A program made the position numbers and the translations under genes. Below, piece after piece: positions 23,151 through 35,017 of a DNA stretch of 64,000 bases (its first letter is position 1; the number at the start of each line of letters is the position of its first letter). The stretch spans positions 839,054 to 903,053 of the forward strand of contig JXTB01000116.1 in assembly GCA_002914805.1 (NCBI GenBank), given 5' to 3'. This stretch comes from Parasponia andersonii. Taxonomy: Eukaryota; Streptophyta; Magnoliopsida; Rosales; Cannabaceae. The notes below the pieces were generated by a model that was given only the letters and a program-made list of their open reading frames with translations, was not told where the DNA came from and did no database searches.

Positions 23151-24317
23151 AACATATAAAGCAATAGATACATGTATAGAGAGAGATGGAGAGAGAGAGA
23201 GAGAGAGGAAAAAAGAACAATAATGGGGCCTGCCACTATGTGATCAGACCCACAGAAGAGACTAAAAGGAGATACTTTCCCTCATTCCCTGCATATTTTC
23301 TGTACTGTCACTGTCTAGTCTGTTTTTCGGCTCTTCAGAACCAAAAATAACAAAAATAATAAATTCTATAATAAATACGAAATAAAATAATCAAAAAAGA
23401 AAAAATACAAACCACTAGATATTTAGACAAATCTGAAAGACCATATTCAACACAAAAGGCCAATGTTCAACATGTGTTTCAGGAGACCACGATCCGAAAA
23501 ATGTCCCACCTACCCATGACCATGACCATGACCTAAGACAACTCACACATGATATGGTAACAAAGGATCATCTTGCAAATACTGCCAATATCTTCTGGTT
23601 TTGGTTGGTTTGAAGTACAGCACATTCATGTTCTTGCTAAAGAGCTCTTAAATTTCAGTATTATAGAACAGTACTAGTTCTCCAAGATTGGCCAGTTAAA
23701 GAGGGGAAAAAAAAAAGATTTGGAGTATGTCCAAGAAATTGGATTCAAGCATGTGTATATAATAGTGAAAAGAGATGAAGGATTCTATAAGTGGCAACTC
23801 TGCAATTAAATTAAAAGAAGAGAAGGCTTCCTAGCTACTTTCTGATGATCCAAACAACTAAAACTTTCTTTATATCCAAAAAAACCGTGGCACACAAATA
23901 AACTTGGTAGTTAAAAGAAGGGATTTCAAGAGTCACCAACTTAAAAGAATATGCATGCAGCCAATAATATCAGCACCAACTTTTTTTTTTCTTTTTTCAA
24001 AATGGAACCAATGAAATTTCAGTCTTCAGCTATACAATACTTCAAAAATAACCCAAAAAAAAAAGGGAGGGGAGAAGGAAAAAAAAAAAAAAGGGACATA
24101 CTTTTCCTCTTGCTTAAGAGAACCCACCAACCAAATATAAGTAAGCTTTCTAGTCTAATCATGCCAGCAAAGAAGCATAACAACACATCTCCTGAATATG
24201 TAGAGCCTTCCTTTTCTCTCTTTAAGAAACTCATCAACAGAACTTTTACATGAACATCTTCTCTTAGATCCTTCAACTGTAGAACTTTTCATCTTCATTT
24301 CTTACTTCAACTGACTA
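23151..24317. other. Intergenic DNA with simple repeats
   Basis: A (GA)n run lies at about 23188-23208, an imperfect CATGAC repeat at 23514-23533, and A-rich tracts at 24050-24092. No coding or RNA gene is supported on either strand. Confidence 0.45.
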
Positions 24318-24376
24318 GAGCTTAGCTTAGCTTAGCTTAGCTTTAGCTTAGCTTAGCTTAGCTTTAGCTTAGCTTT
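24318..24376. repeat. (AGCTT/TTAGC)n short tandem array
   Basis: About eleven units of GCTTA/GCTTTA alternate without interruption. The core AGCT is self-complementary, so each unit is near-palindromic. Confidence 0.9.
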
Positions 24377-27300
24377 CTTCCCTTTAGTTTATTAAGCTAT
24401 GGGCCTTTGGGGAGGTGTAATATTGTTCACCTTCAGAGAAAATGAAATGAGGTAAATATAAAAATGCATGACAAGGACTAGTGAAGAAGAGGCTGTTCTT
24501 ATAGGGTGGAGAGAGAAGTGGGGTCCAGGTCTACCCAGCTTTAGATGGGCCCAAAAAGGAAACAAAACATGGGGCATGACCAAGAGTAGACCATGCATAC
24601 ATGTGTGAATATGACATGAATCCAAATCTTTAATCTCTTAAAGTCACCAGTAACCGGCATCAACTAGCTCTTGGTTTTTTGTTTTTTGATCAGAACTGCT
24701 CTTGGTTAACGAGCTCTTTCTCTTTTAGCCAATTCATGAACCTTTTTACTCTTTATTTCTTGACCATATCATACGTGGGGGTCGTTTTATCCTCTTGTTA
24801 TCTAAGCACGCGTTACACCTTTAGGTACGATACTTTCCTAACCACATGGTATAAAAGTTTGTCCTCACTTATTGTCTAAATTTAGAGAATATAATGTCTC
24901 AGTATTAAATTTTCTTGATTTAGAATTTATCTTCTCTATGAGTAACGCATGGATAAAAGTAATTCGCACAGTTTTAACGGTTTATGTATCTTATTCCTCT
25001 AAAGACAAGAAAATATATCATTTTCTCCCCACATGTTTAATGGAAAACATAGTCCAGCTTACAAGTTTGATAATCCCACACTATTTTCCTGCGAAGTTTC
25101 TTCTGCTGATGGTTATTGTACATCTTATTCTCTTAATTTTATTTTTAAAAGAATTTAACTCAAAACTTTTTCCGCAGAAGAAGGTAGAACGTAAAATCAT
25201 AGAATTAAGTACATTTTATTGGCACTCCATAGGAGGAGGTCAAAATAACAAAATGTTCTACTTAAGATTTTTTCTTATTTAAAGAGGATGAGGTTAAAGA
25301 TTTGAACCCTCACATCGCATTTGGAAATCAAACCGAATAAAGGTGATTTTGAAAAACGACCCACCACTAAAATCTTAACTGTATTTTTTTATTTTAAAAA
25401 AAATACATTTTATTGTCCATAACATTGAGTACTTTTTTTCCAAATTCAGAATTGAGTACATTTTACTGGCCATAACTAATTATGGAATTCAAAAGGGGAT
25501 AAAAAAATAATAAATAATAAATAAAAGGGAAGGGAGCTATGTCAATTAGGATAAGATTCATGAGAAAAAGTGCTTACCTGAACGTGGGATATAAATGGCA
25601 AGAAAGGGGTAAACTAAAATGTGGCTAGTATTAGGATTCTGAAAAACAAAAAATGTGGTTACTTTGCCTTCCTAATAAAATAAATGACTAGTTTATTATT
25701 ATGCGTATAAAAGTCCAAAATCTGGTCTTCAATATAGTTAAAGCGCTAGATGATCCGAAATCATTTTAGCTGGATTGAAGGAAATCAGACCAACGAATCT
25801 TGAACGAGAGGGCCTAGCATGTGACAGAGGATCCCAGCTGACTCTCTTTCGCTTGTGTAGAAACGCAAGTCTTGGACCATCAAGAGTAATTTATATTACT
25901 AACAATAATTCCTATTATTATAAGAGAAATGACGTAGGCTGTGTAGTACACCCGGGCCAAGGTCGCACGTGAAATCCACGAGACACGCATGATCAATGTC
26001 CGTGACATGGAAGACAACCTAGTTTAGTCACGTCTTTGAAACACATGTAGCATACTAAATTATCACCTCTATTAATTACTGCTAACTCGTGATTATTCTT
26101 GCTTGATTAGCATTAGCAAGCATGGATTTTACTGTAAAATTGGAGCTTCGTAATCTCTTCGTCATCTTTTCAATTTTTTTCCCCTCACATTTTGTCAAAT
26201 AATACACGAATACGAAAATTTACTAATATAGGCTAATAGGTTCTACCAAACCTCACCTTCCTACTGGTTTCCCCATACCTCTTTCAAACGTTTCTTCACC
26301 AATTATGAGGCTGAAGGGAAAGGAAAAATAAAATAAAATAAAATTCTGGCAACAAAGATGAGACCCATTTTCCGAAAAGTAATTTTATAGCCAAAATTAT
26401 GCTAAACTTATCACATTAAAGAGATTACCACGCAATGGGAAACAACAACAATGATTATAGCACTTGGCTCTTATAATCAATAGGGTGCAGAGATCAAATT
26501 TCCCTTTTAACGAATTTGAAGGCTGAGCTGCCCTTCTATCTGTGCTTAGTAATCCAGCACGGGAAGCTGGACCCCTACCTACGAGTTGAAAGTGACAGAA
26601 CTAGGAACAAAACTTTGGCTTAGTACCGAAAACTTCTAGTGAGGGCCGGAGTCGGACCCCTACCTACAACTACTGTCAGAATTGGAAAAATGTTAAATAA
26701 GTTTTCAGGAAAAAAAAAAAAAAAAAAAACCACCCACACACACACACACACAAGCATCAATTGGAAGGACCCCTTACTATCGATCCAAAATCCTGGAGAA
26801 AGAACACCAAAAACGGAAAAATATGGGGGAAAAAAAAAGGTAATAGAATTTATTATGATGTATGATGCATCCTAGTATTGTAGCCAGGTCAATACTTTGA
26901 CTACCTCATTTTCTTTCTAGACGTGAAGTAAACCAGCTGGCGGAAGGGTAAAGCTACTACTACACTGTAAAAGCTCTATAAGATTTATGAAGGGGGACAT
27001 AAAGGAGTTACAGTAGTAGGGCCTGCAAAATTAAGTCTAATTAGTTAGATCAGATAGCGACTCTTTCAGACCTTTCGTAGAGTGGATTGCGCCTATGTTA
27101 AATTAATATGATCAGTTTAGGACACTACAAACACTGAAATTTCATAGAAAGTCACAAAAATAGTACGAGTATTTTTTCATCAAATAAATTGTGTACTCTG
27201 AGAAGACTCATGTATTTCATTATTCTACATAGGGGTCCTAAATCCTAACACTACTCGTTAGCCCCAACTAAACCCTAACGAACCTTATCCAAGATGCTAG

Positions 27301-27640
27301 AGAAACAGAGCAAATGAACTCCATTAATTCGTTAAATGTTGCAAAAAACTCAAGCTTCCAACCACACACAGGATTTGAAGATAAACTGCTACGCCATGGA
27401 CATGATAAAACTCGGTACTACGTCTTCAAAAAAATTACCACGGAAAAAGAAATTAACCAGTTCGGCATATGGAATGCTTTTTGGCACATTTTTTGTCTCT
27501 TGTTTAAAAATTTGAGATCCCTACTATAGCATATTTTCCAAGTACCTGAATGAACTTTAGTTTCTACCTTCTTTTTTTCTACCTCATTTTTGGGAAGAAT
27601 CAGAGTTTTTAAAGAGCTCATATACTGCAGGATTATGGTG
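24377..27640. other. Intergenic DNA, no gene recognised
   Basis: Scattered short frames (for example 24872-25282 and 27314-27529) show no recognisable domain and no splice partner. A run of A (26710-26729) followed by (CA)n (about 26733-26752) is present. GGACCCCTACCTAC occurs twice, at about 26569 and 26654. Confidence 0.45.
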
Positions 27641-28824
27641 CTAAAATTTTAACCGTATTGGTAGATCAGCATATTTTAGCCCACCACTGGTGCCAGCATT
27701 GTCCATTTTCTTTGCTACTAACGTTTTGCAGCTGTCTGTATATCACTTGGTCCTGCCAAAAATCAAACAACAGAAGCTGAAATTTCTTGTGAACCTCTAC
27801 GACATATGAAAACCTCTCAGATCATACCACAGACAATGCAAAAAGGGGGGAAAAAAAAAAAATGTATTACCAACTTAAAGCATGATTGTACTGAATCTAA
27901 AATACAATGACTCAAGCAGTGTAAGTTCTTCTAATTTTTATAAAGAATTTGCACAAAAATACAAGGCAGACATATTATGTAAAAACTTATCCAGATTTTC
28001 TTTTTTTTCAGGCGAGAAATGTCACACAACCTCTGTTTACAACTAGGAGACAACTATCACCTAATGGACCTTAATACTGCCATAAATGACAGGCTGAGAC
28101 AGGAATCAGGATCAACATTTCATGAAGGAACATCCATATGGGCATTGACATGGTAAACTAAATTTAAAATTGTCACTCTCAGAACCTAACAGGCCCAGCG
28201 GAAGCCGCTGCAACGTCACTACCGGGACAAGAGGATACTTGTCCCAAAATATCCCACTTCAATAGTCTTCTGAATATGCACTACTAAGTTAATATTAATA
28301 ACAGCTCAAAGGAACAGAACAAGGGGGGTTAGCTGAGGGCTAAGATATACCAAACAAGGCTCATCATCCTCACAAATGACCAGAGAGTGAGAAGGAGTTT
28401 CTCTGGTTTTTCATACACCTGAGATGTTCCTTGTCTTGTGTAATGTTGTTACACATTCAATGCACAAACTACAAATTGTTGTTTTTCCATTTTGTTTTAT
28501 TCTGGCTCTGTCCTCTTACAGTAGACTAACATGGTCTCTGTTTTCTCACTCGCAGGACCACAGATCATCAAAGTCCCCATATCTCCTCCCCTTGGGTGGT
28601 TAACTTTCCCTTCCAAAACAAATAATTCAACGTTCATTTAAACCTTGGAACAGTCTTAAGATTATTAGAATTAAAGTCACTGCCATCAAGTGGCCACAAG
28701 ATAATAGTTTTGTAATTTTGGAGATTAAATGACATACAAGTAGCAATGAAAAGACTAAAGTGATACATGAACACAACATGTTATATAATGAATGATAGCA
28801 TCTTCAAAACATAAAAAGGAGACT
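27641..28824 (-). other. Downstream flank of the coiled-coil gene
   Basis: This DNA lies 3' of the minus-strand gene ending at 28825. It may include its 3' UTR, but no polyadenylation site was assigned. No coding segment is recognised. Confidence 0.4.
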
Positions 28825-30090
28825 TTACCACGGATCATCCTCAATTATGATAGTAGAAAGCAACATAGTTTTCAGATTATCAATATCTTGGAGCAATTTC
28901 TGGTTTTCCTGATTTCCCTTCTCTATCTCAACTTGTAAAGCTGCATTAGGGAACAATTGCAATAAACCAAAGTCAACTCAAGAATTTACAAGCAACCACC
29001 TTTTGCACAGCCAGTTGACGAAAATAAAACGAAACAAAGATGTTCAAAGCTTGAAGGTAAGATTCAAAACATAATTATGTCCAAGGTATTTAGCTATTTA
29101 ATACCGTCCATTAATGAGCCAAAGACTACAATGTTATGACCGGCTTTAGGAATTAGTGAATCCGATCCAAAGAGAAAAAGAAAACAAAGAATGCTGACAA
29201 AAGTTGCAAAAGTAAGATAAGAATAAGCGATTACCGCAATTGCAACTATGAAGATCCTGCAGAATTTCTTCCATGAAGGCCTGCATTGAATTCTTTAACA
29301 TGATGTTCTTCTTATCCAATCGACTAACCTCGTTCTCAAGATACTCTTTCTCCGAAATCACAGCCCTTAGATCATCAGTGTTTTCAATATCTCTCTGAAA
29401 TTCTAGGCACTGCCTTACAAACTCTTCCCTATACATATACACATACATAGACAATTCATTCAAATATCGCCATCTAAAGACTCAAATGCTTTCATATTAT
29501 AGAAAATTCCTAAAATTGATCTCTCAAATCTTTCGCAATAATTCGACAATCGAATGACTGAATCCAAACGATGTTTTGGTCAAATTACTCACTGCTTATC
29601 ATTGATTCTCTTGAGACTCTCATCTCGCGTCATTCTCAAACCAGCCAATTGCTTGTCCAAAGACTCTACTGAGTTTCTTGAACCATCTACACACCAAATT
29701 TGTTTAAAGAAAAAATAATTAAGAAGTTTGTAGAACACATTCATTTGGACGAAATTGAGAAAAATTGAAAATGGAAGAATGTATACATACGAGCGAGAAG
29801 GAGCAAGGAGCTGATCTCAAAGTGAGAGACGTAGAGAGTTTTGGTGAGGTCGGATTCTCTGGCGGCCATAGCTTTTTCGAATTCGGAGCATTTGACGATC
29901 TCTGATTCGATCTCTCGAGTGATCTGAATATTGGCCTCGATTTCTTGGTTCACCTGATTCAGATATTTACGGTGGTTGTGAGAATTGAAGAGAAGAAAAA
30001 GGAGGAAGAAGAAGAAGAGGAAGGTTTTACTTGATCGAGCATGTCCTTGAGTAATGAGATCTGGCACAGAATTGCTCCTGAGTCCTCCAT
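28825..30090 (-). CDS. Small coiled-coil protein, five exons, 208 aa, function unknown
   Basis: The minus-strand exon chain is 30090-30031, 29953-29791, 29686-29593, 29428-29235 and 28940-28825. All introns are GT-AG and all junction phases fit, giving 627 nt ending in TAA at 28827-28825. The protein starts MEDSGAILCQISLLKDM. It is almost wholly heptad-like and charged (for example residues 20-60 and 100-160, with SRLDKKNIMLKNSMQAF), with a Cys pair in H-S-C-N-C, and ends EDDPW. No signal peptide or membrane segment is seen. Single open frames here give false N- and C-termini, because they run into introns. I do not recognise a named family. A small coiled-coil scaffold or complex subunit is the most that can be inferred. 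It appears intact and conserved in style. Confidence 0.82.
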
Positions 30091-30120
30091 TCTCCGCTTC
30101 CAATCTTCAAAATTTCCCGC

Positions 30121-30439
30121 CTTTATTCATGTCCTTGTCTCCGTTAAGGATTGTTTGGGATTGATTATGGTGATGCTTTAAGCGTTTAAACTTTGTCATG
30201 AAAAAATTGGAAACAGGAAGCATTGGACAAATTCCCGCCTCATGGGTAATCGCTAATTTAAGTACAAAAAGTAATGCTATTCTAAATTATTTAAAATGTT
30301 ATTTTATAACCCGTAGAATTTATAGTTTATTAAATGTTTGAATACTTAGGCATTACTTTTAAATACTATACCAGTTTTGTAGATTAAATTTTTATCAAAT
30401 GTCTAGATTTTTTTCCCATAGGTGTGTTTTGCTCACAAT
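30121..30439. other. Upstream flank of the coiled-coil gene
   Basis: Short AT-rich DNA lies upstream of the minus-strand ATG at 30090 and presumably holds its promoter. No element was assigned. Confidence 0.35.
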
Positions 30440-30938
30440 CAAGAGTGTTCGTCAAATTCAATCTGTACATTTTTCAGGAAATTATATCCGATTCATACTA
30501 GTGTAGATTTTAGAAATTGTATCCAATCTAATCCGCATAAAACCTTTTAACTAATCCAATTTAATTTGCGAATATACGGATTGGATCGGTTATTTTTTTA
30601 TTCAAGACGGACAAATTTGGACTTTTATTTCTTTTAACAAGTTTGTCTCAGTACTCATCATTTTAGTATTTTTTTTCATTTAAAAATATTTAACATCTTA
30701 AATTACAACCAATAATAAATTTTAAAGCATATGTGAATTATAAAACATGTATAACAAAATATATATAATTTAAGTACGGATTTGATTAGATCGGTTACTT
30801 TCAAAATAAAAAATATATCTGATATGTAGAAGTGCAAATTTCGATAATTCTATTTAATCTAATTTTCATATGTATAGATATCCGTACTTTGCGGATCAGA
30901 TCGGATTAAATTGTGCAGAGTTTGAATACCCTTACAGT
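30434..30938. repeat. Possible hAT-like non-autonomous element
   Basis: The ends AAGAGTGTTCG (about 30439) and GAATACCCTTA (to about 30936) form an imperfect inverted repeat. The interior repeats 'ggattggatcggtta' and 'cggatcagatcggatt' motifs near each end, a common design of plant hAT MITEs. No matching 8-bp target duplication was found, so the call is tentative. Confidence 0.35.
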
Positions 30939-31149
30939 ATAGCTATAGCATGATACAACAAAACTAGAACAGTACCAAATTGGCCCTTTATCTTAGAGTT
31001 TTTGTTTTCATTTTTTTTTCTTATTTTATTTGTTTTGTTTTTATTTTTTTCTTTTTATTTCTTTTACTGATTTACTAAGAGGGGAAAGACGAAAATTGAT
31101 TCTATATGGTAAAAATTCGAAAAAAAAATAAAAAATGCCGGATATCAAA

Positions 31150-31380
31150 ATTTTTTTTAATTAATGCGGTAATTAAGGTAATTGGTTAAGTTACTCGAGA
31201 TAATCAAACTAATTGTCTCAAGAAGTACCTTTGAATAATATCAATTTTGATGGAAAAAAATGGTATTTTCTAGATATTTTTAAAAAGTGATTTCATAAAT
31301 CCATTTTTGAAAATTATATTTACCTAAATAATTTAGCATTTTCCATATAATTCAGCCTACATGGGATTTTTCAATATTTT
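31150..31380 (+). repeat. Dispersed unclassified repeat, copy 1
   Basis: TTAATTAATGCGGTAATTAA followed by GGTTAAGTTACTCGAGATAATC and then 'aaaatggtattttctaaa' units resembles the reverse complement of 39600-39820. See that entry. No ends or target duplication were resolved. Confidence 0.35.
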
Positions 31381-31853
31381 GGACTTTGGGCCCTATAAGA
31401 AGGCCGATGGAAAAGTCTGGGGTGTCTATTTGGCAAAATGACATCAAGCACTAAGTTTTAGAAGTGTCTAAATATGTACCTCAACGTACATATTGCCATA
31501 TTTTGTTTTTGAAAAATACCACTATTTTCTCATCTTTTCACTTTCTGTATCTAAAATCTTTATGCTATCATGGTTTCCATTGATATACCTTGTCCCATGA
31601 AAAAAAAAAATGAATGAAAAAAAAGTGGAATTATCTATATATATGTACTACATTTACATATAAAGAAAAGAAATGACAATGAAAAGACAAAAAGACCCTA
31701 TGTTTAGTATTTTAATTAGGGGTGATTTGATAATTTTATTAGAGACTCTTTTTTAATATTCTACTAGATTAACACATACGTCTTATGAGAAAGATAAAAA
31801 GACAACTATATGTGTAGAAAAAGAACAATATAGCCGCTATCATAAATTGTTGA

Positions 31854-32432
31854 TAGGGATGTTAATTTCACTGAATGAGGTAGTACACCGTAGTGTATTG
31901 GGCCGAATGGGATAGGTTTTCATCGCTATAAATGGTGCATGGTATGGGACAAGAATTCCCCGTTTTCATCGCTATAAATGATGCGGGGTATGTGGCATAC
32001 TTGGGATTGAGTGCTCTACACTGATTATATATAAGTTAATTTATATTTTTTATATAATAACAATTTAATTAGATTTTTTTTAAAAAAATCTAATAATATA
32101 TAGTTATATACTAATATTATTTGAGTTATTTGATATTGAATTAGGTTTTTGAGTGAACGATATGCTATGTGATTTTAGTATAAAATATTTTGTATTTGAC
32201 AACTCTAAGATGTTAAACTTTTATTTGAATATGTTTTCCAGTTATTTAGGTCTTTTATTAAATTATACTTTCAATGAATTTAAACTAAAATTGGAATTTT
32301 CCACAAGTCAACTTCAAATTGCCTCGTACCAAATTAAATGATGAATGATACGGGGACTATATAGTAAAATAATAACAAAGACGGGGATGATAAACACAAT
32401 ACCATTCCCGTCCTTCCCCATTGACAACCCTA
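31854..32432. repeat. hAT-type non-autonomous transposon, 579 bp, with 8-bp target duplication
   Basis: The termini are TAGGGATGTTAAT and ATTGACAACCCTA (inverted). The element is flanked by the perfect 8-bp direct repeat ATTGTTGA at 31846-31853 and 32433-32440, the target-site length of hAT elements. Inside the left end the words TTTTCATCGCTATAAATG occur twice (about 31918 and 31963), with GC-rich 'ggggtatg' sequence. The interior is AT-rich, and no transposase is encoded. Confidence 0.82.
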
Positions 32433-32440
32433 ATTGTTGA

Positions 32441-33296
32441 GACTCACTCTCAACGAAATAAACTCTAAACTAATTAAGTATTGAAACTAAATATATAGGA
32501 TTAGGATTTTGAACCATTAATAATTTATGACTCTGGGAGAGGATTTGATATAATTTTAGAATTCAAACAAAACGATATCAGAGTGATTTGATTGAGTAAA
32601 TAAAAAGTTATAGATTTTTAAGTATTTGACAAACAATAATAAAACAGAATATATCGGTGATTACGACTGGATTCATAATAGCTTTTAGCAATCTAATTGA
32701 GACATATTTGATATGATTGAAAAGTTTATTTCATAAGTTTTCTAATGGTATATAGATCATCTAAATCCGAGCTATAACCAAAGAATTATGACCTGTCAAA
32801 ATAAGTACTACGAATCTGAAAAATTTGAAACTTTTGACACTTTTAGTGAATTACAACAGAAATGTGCAGGCAACATAGGGCCTAGTGATTTCTAATACTT
32901 GTCACATTTGTTGGTATATATTTGATCTTAAAAGACTTATAGAATTTGTCCTACACGTTTGGTGATTTTTTGAGATAGGTTGGAATTGTTATTGATTTTG
33001 GAAAAATGAAATTATTGGGAGAAAGTATAGAGCTGACCACAGAAGATACATAGGTAACAATTAATCATTATTAGAATATAATTTTACTATTATAATTCTT
33101 ATATATGATTTATCTAATAATAAGTGCTTGAAACAATGTGTCGATTATTTTGGTTAAATCGGCAAATTGAATGAGATAAATAATTTATAATTTTTTTTTA
33201 ATAACTTTCTTTATATAAAATCAAAATATGCTATTTTTCATATTAGGGCTATCTGCAAAAATAAATAAATAAATAACTTGAAGTATAGCCTTTCTA
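32441..33296. other. AT-rich intergenic DNA
   Basis: No gene is seen. The part 32690-32990 ('aaaagtttatttcataag...gagctataaccaaagaatta') is of the style of old gypsy LTRs, and a comparable stretch is at 5030-5240. TAGGGCTATCTGCAAAA at about 33244 could be a worn hAT end pairing with the one at 33837. Confidence 0.35.
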
Positions 33297-33516
33297 TAAA
33301 TTTAACAATGTCTTTTGGTTGGTATAAAATTATATATTTTCATTTTAAATCTCTACAAATTTATATTTTCTGCATATAAATTGACCAGTAAATTTTTTAC
33401 TAAACACAAAATATGAATTGAAGATATATTATTTCTACTAAATAACACAAAAAAACTATTGAAAATAACTTAAAACATTTAGCACAAAAAGAGGGCAAGT
33501 TTAAGTTCGAGGCAGG
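33297..33516 (+). repeat. 220-bp perfect direct repeat, copy 1
   Basis: Every base of 33297-33516 reads the same as 33543-33762 (offset 246). The 26 bp between the copies are ACCATGAT followed by a CTT microsatellite. Confidence 0.95.
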
Positions 33517-33542
33517 ACCATGATCTTCTTCTTCTTCTTCTT

Positions 33543-33762
33543 TAAATTTAACAATGTCTTTTGGTTGGTATAAAATTATATATTTTCATTTTAAATCTCT
33601 ACAAATTTATATTTTCTGCATATAAATTGACCAGTAAATTTTTTACTAAACACAAAATATGAATTGAAGATATATTATTTCTACTAAATAACACAAAAAA
33701 ACTATTGAAAATAACTTAAAACATTTAGCACAAAAAGAGGGCAAGTTTAAGTTCGAGGCAGG
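33543..33762 (+). repeat. 220-bp perfect direct repeat, copy 2
   Basis: It is identical to 33297-33516. Both end in GTTCGAGGCAGG, after which the sequences diverge. Confidence 0.95.
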
Positions 33763-33838
33763 TAAAACCTACCCCGCAACCTGCCTCAGGGTTGCCCCAT
33801 GGTGCCCTGCTCCGTCGGGGACTTTTGCCATCTCTACC
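33763..33838 (-). repeat. GC-rich end of a hAT-like element
   Basis: Read on the minus strand it begins TAGAGATGGCAAAAGTCCCC and continues with GC-rich 'ggggcaaccc' repeats. This is the usual look of the end of plant hAT elements of the GGCAA type. The partner end is not certain; 33244 is a candidate, which would put the 220-bp duplication inside the element. Confidence 0.4.
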
Positions 33839-33844
33839 CAACAC

Positions 33845-34150
33845 TCAACAAATGCAAAAACCGTTTATTAAACAGGCTGAGTTGCATTCAGAGTCGAGGT
33901 GATAACACCTTGGGCCACTACACCAATTGTAGCACCATAGGCCACTACACCGATTGTTGCTAGCACCAGCTGCCTCAAACCTTCTTTTATTGACCTTATT
34001 GATACCATCTGAACGAAATGGTACATTGATAATCGCACGACTTGCCAAGGCAGAATAAGGATCCAATAGAACAAGTATAGATGGTACTAGCACCAAAAGT
34101 GACTTACTAGTTACCTCCGTATGTATTGGATCTCTCTTATATGTATACAC
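33845..34150 (-). other. Unrecognised open frame region
   Basis: Two overlapping minus-strand frames (101 and 68 codons) are open across a stretch less AT-rich than its surroundings. One contains an imperfect repeat G-V-V-A-Y-G-A-T-I-G-V-V-A-Q-G that looks like a small-residue membrane segment. I do not recognise it. It may be a worn exon or chance. The solo LTR inserted at 34196 lies 45 bp upstream of its ATG. Confidence 0.25.
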
Positions 34151-34195
34151 TCGTTCTTGAATATGCTTATGCGATTAATTTTCTTATAATCTATG

Positions 34196-35012
34196 TGTGG
34201 GGCCCGCTCTTAGATCGAGTACCACGTGGACGATTAAGTGGCAGAATAGGCCACAGGGGGCACACTATCCGACACGTGTCCAGAAAGATCGCCGCCTAAA
34301 AACCACACGAGTCGCACGTGATACTGTCTGGGCCCGTGAGCTGTTAGAGGCTAAGGTCGAACCCACCCCAGACTCTAGACGGTTTTGGTCCAGTCTAATT
34401 TTTACCTCGACAGTTGGGGGTCAGGAGCCTCTAAGGTCTTCTGCCAGAAGATCATTGGAGGCAACATACTACTCCAGACCCAGACAGGGCATTTAATGCA
34501 ATCCTGAGTAGGTATACGTATTGGGCAAACTGTCCTGACAGGATGACGGCTTGTCAAAGTCTTATCCCTACTGGGCTCGAGCCATAGGGGATGGTAGAAA
34601 GTAGGTTACGACGATGTAAGGGAGATTACAGTACCACGATCCATGATTTATAGAGCAAGTTATGATGAAAAAATATACCCGAGCTTGGGATTGAGAGCCA
34701 GAAGATTCTCAGTTCCAAGACTACATATATGAGCCATGCGTCTCTCTAGGGACAGAGAGGCATACATGCATATAGAGAGAGATAGATAAAATTTATAAGA
34801 AAGAAAAAAAAGAACTTGATCCTAGCTACTCAATCTCAGGGATAAACATCTGACTTAAGCATCGGAGAGTCTTTACAAGTAGCCACCCCCGTTTCTCCGA
34901 CCCGACCTGAAGTCAAAAGCACTCTGGGATAGCGAGGATACGTGGACAGTTCGTAGATACAGTATTAGTAATTTAGAGACACGTGGACAGCCGGTAAGAA
35001 ACGTCTCCAACA
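34196..35012 (+). mobile_element. Solo LTR of the gypsy (Tat-type) family, 817 bp
   Basis: It starts TGTGGGGCCCGC and ends CTCCAACA, and is flanked by the perfect 5-bp duplication CTATG (34191-34195 and 35013-35017). Along its length it aligns with the 5' LTR at 44681-45469. Shared words are GACGATTAAGTGGCAGAATAGG, CACACGAGTCGCAC, GCATTTAATGCAATCCTG, and the end ACACGTGGACAGC-GGTAAGAA. No internal element sequence follows. A solo LTR formed by LTR-LTR recombination is the direct reading. It clearly differs from the 44.7-kb LTR at many sites. Confidence 0.92.
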
Positions 35013-35017
35013 CTATG

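Noticed and set aside
24377..24660. Possible microRNA hairpin
   Set aside because: I looked for common conserved plant miRNA sequences and for a clear hairpin arm pair by eye and found none; a folding run would be needed to say more.
29741..30103. A 120-aa protein starting at 30103 with a poly-Phe stretch
   Set aside because: The start is in another frame from exon 1, and the Phe run is the translated polypyrimidine tract of intron 1.
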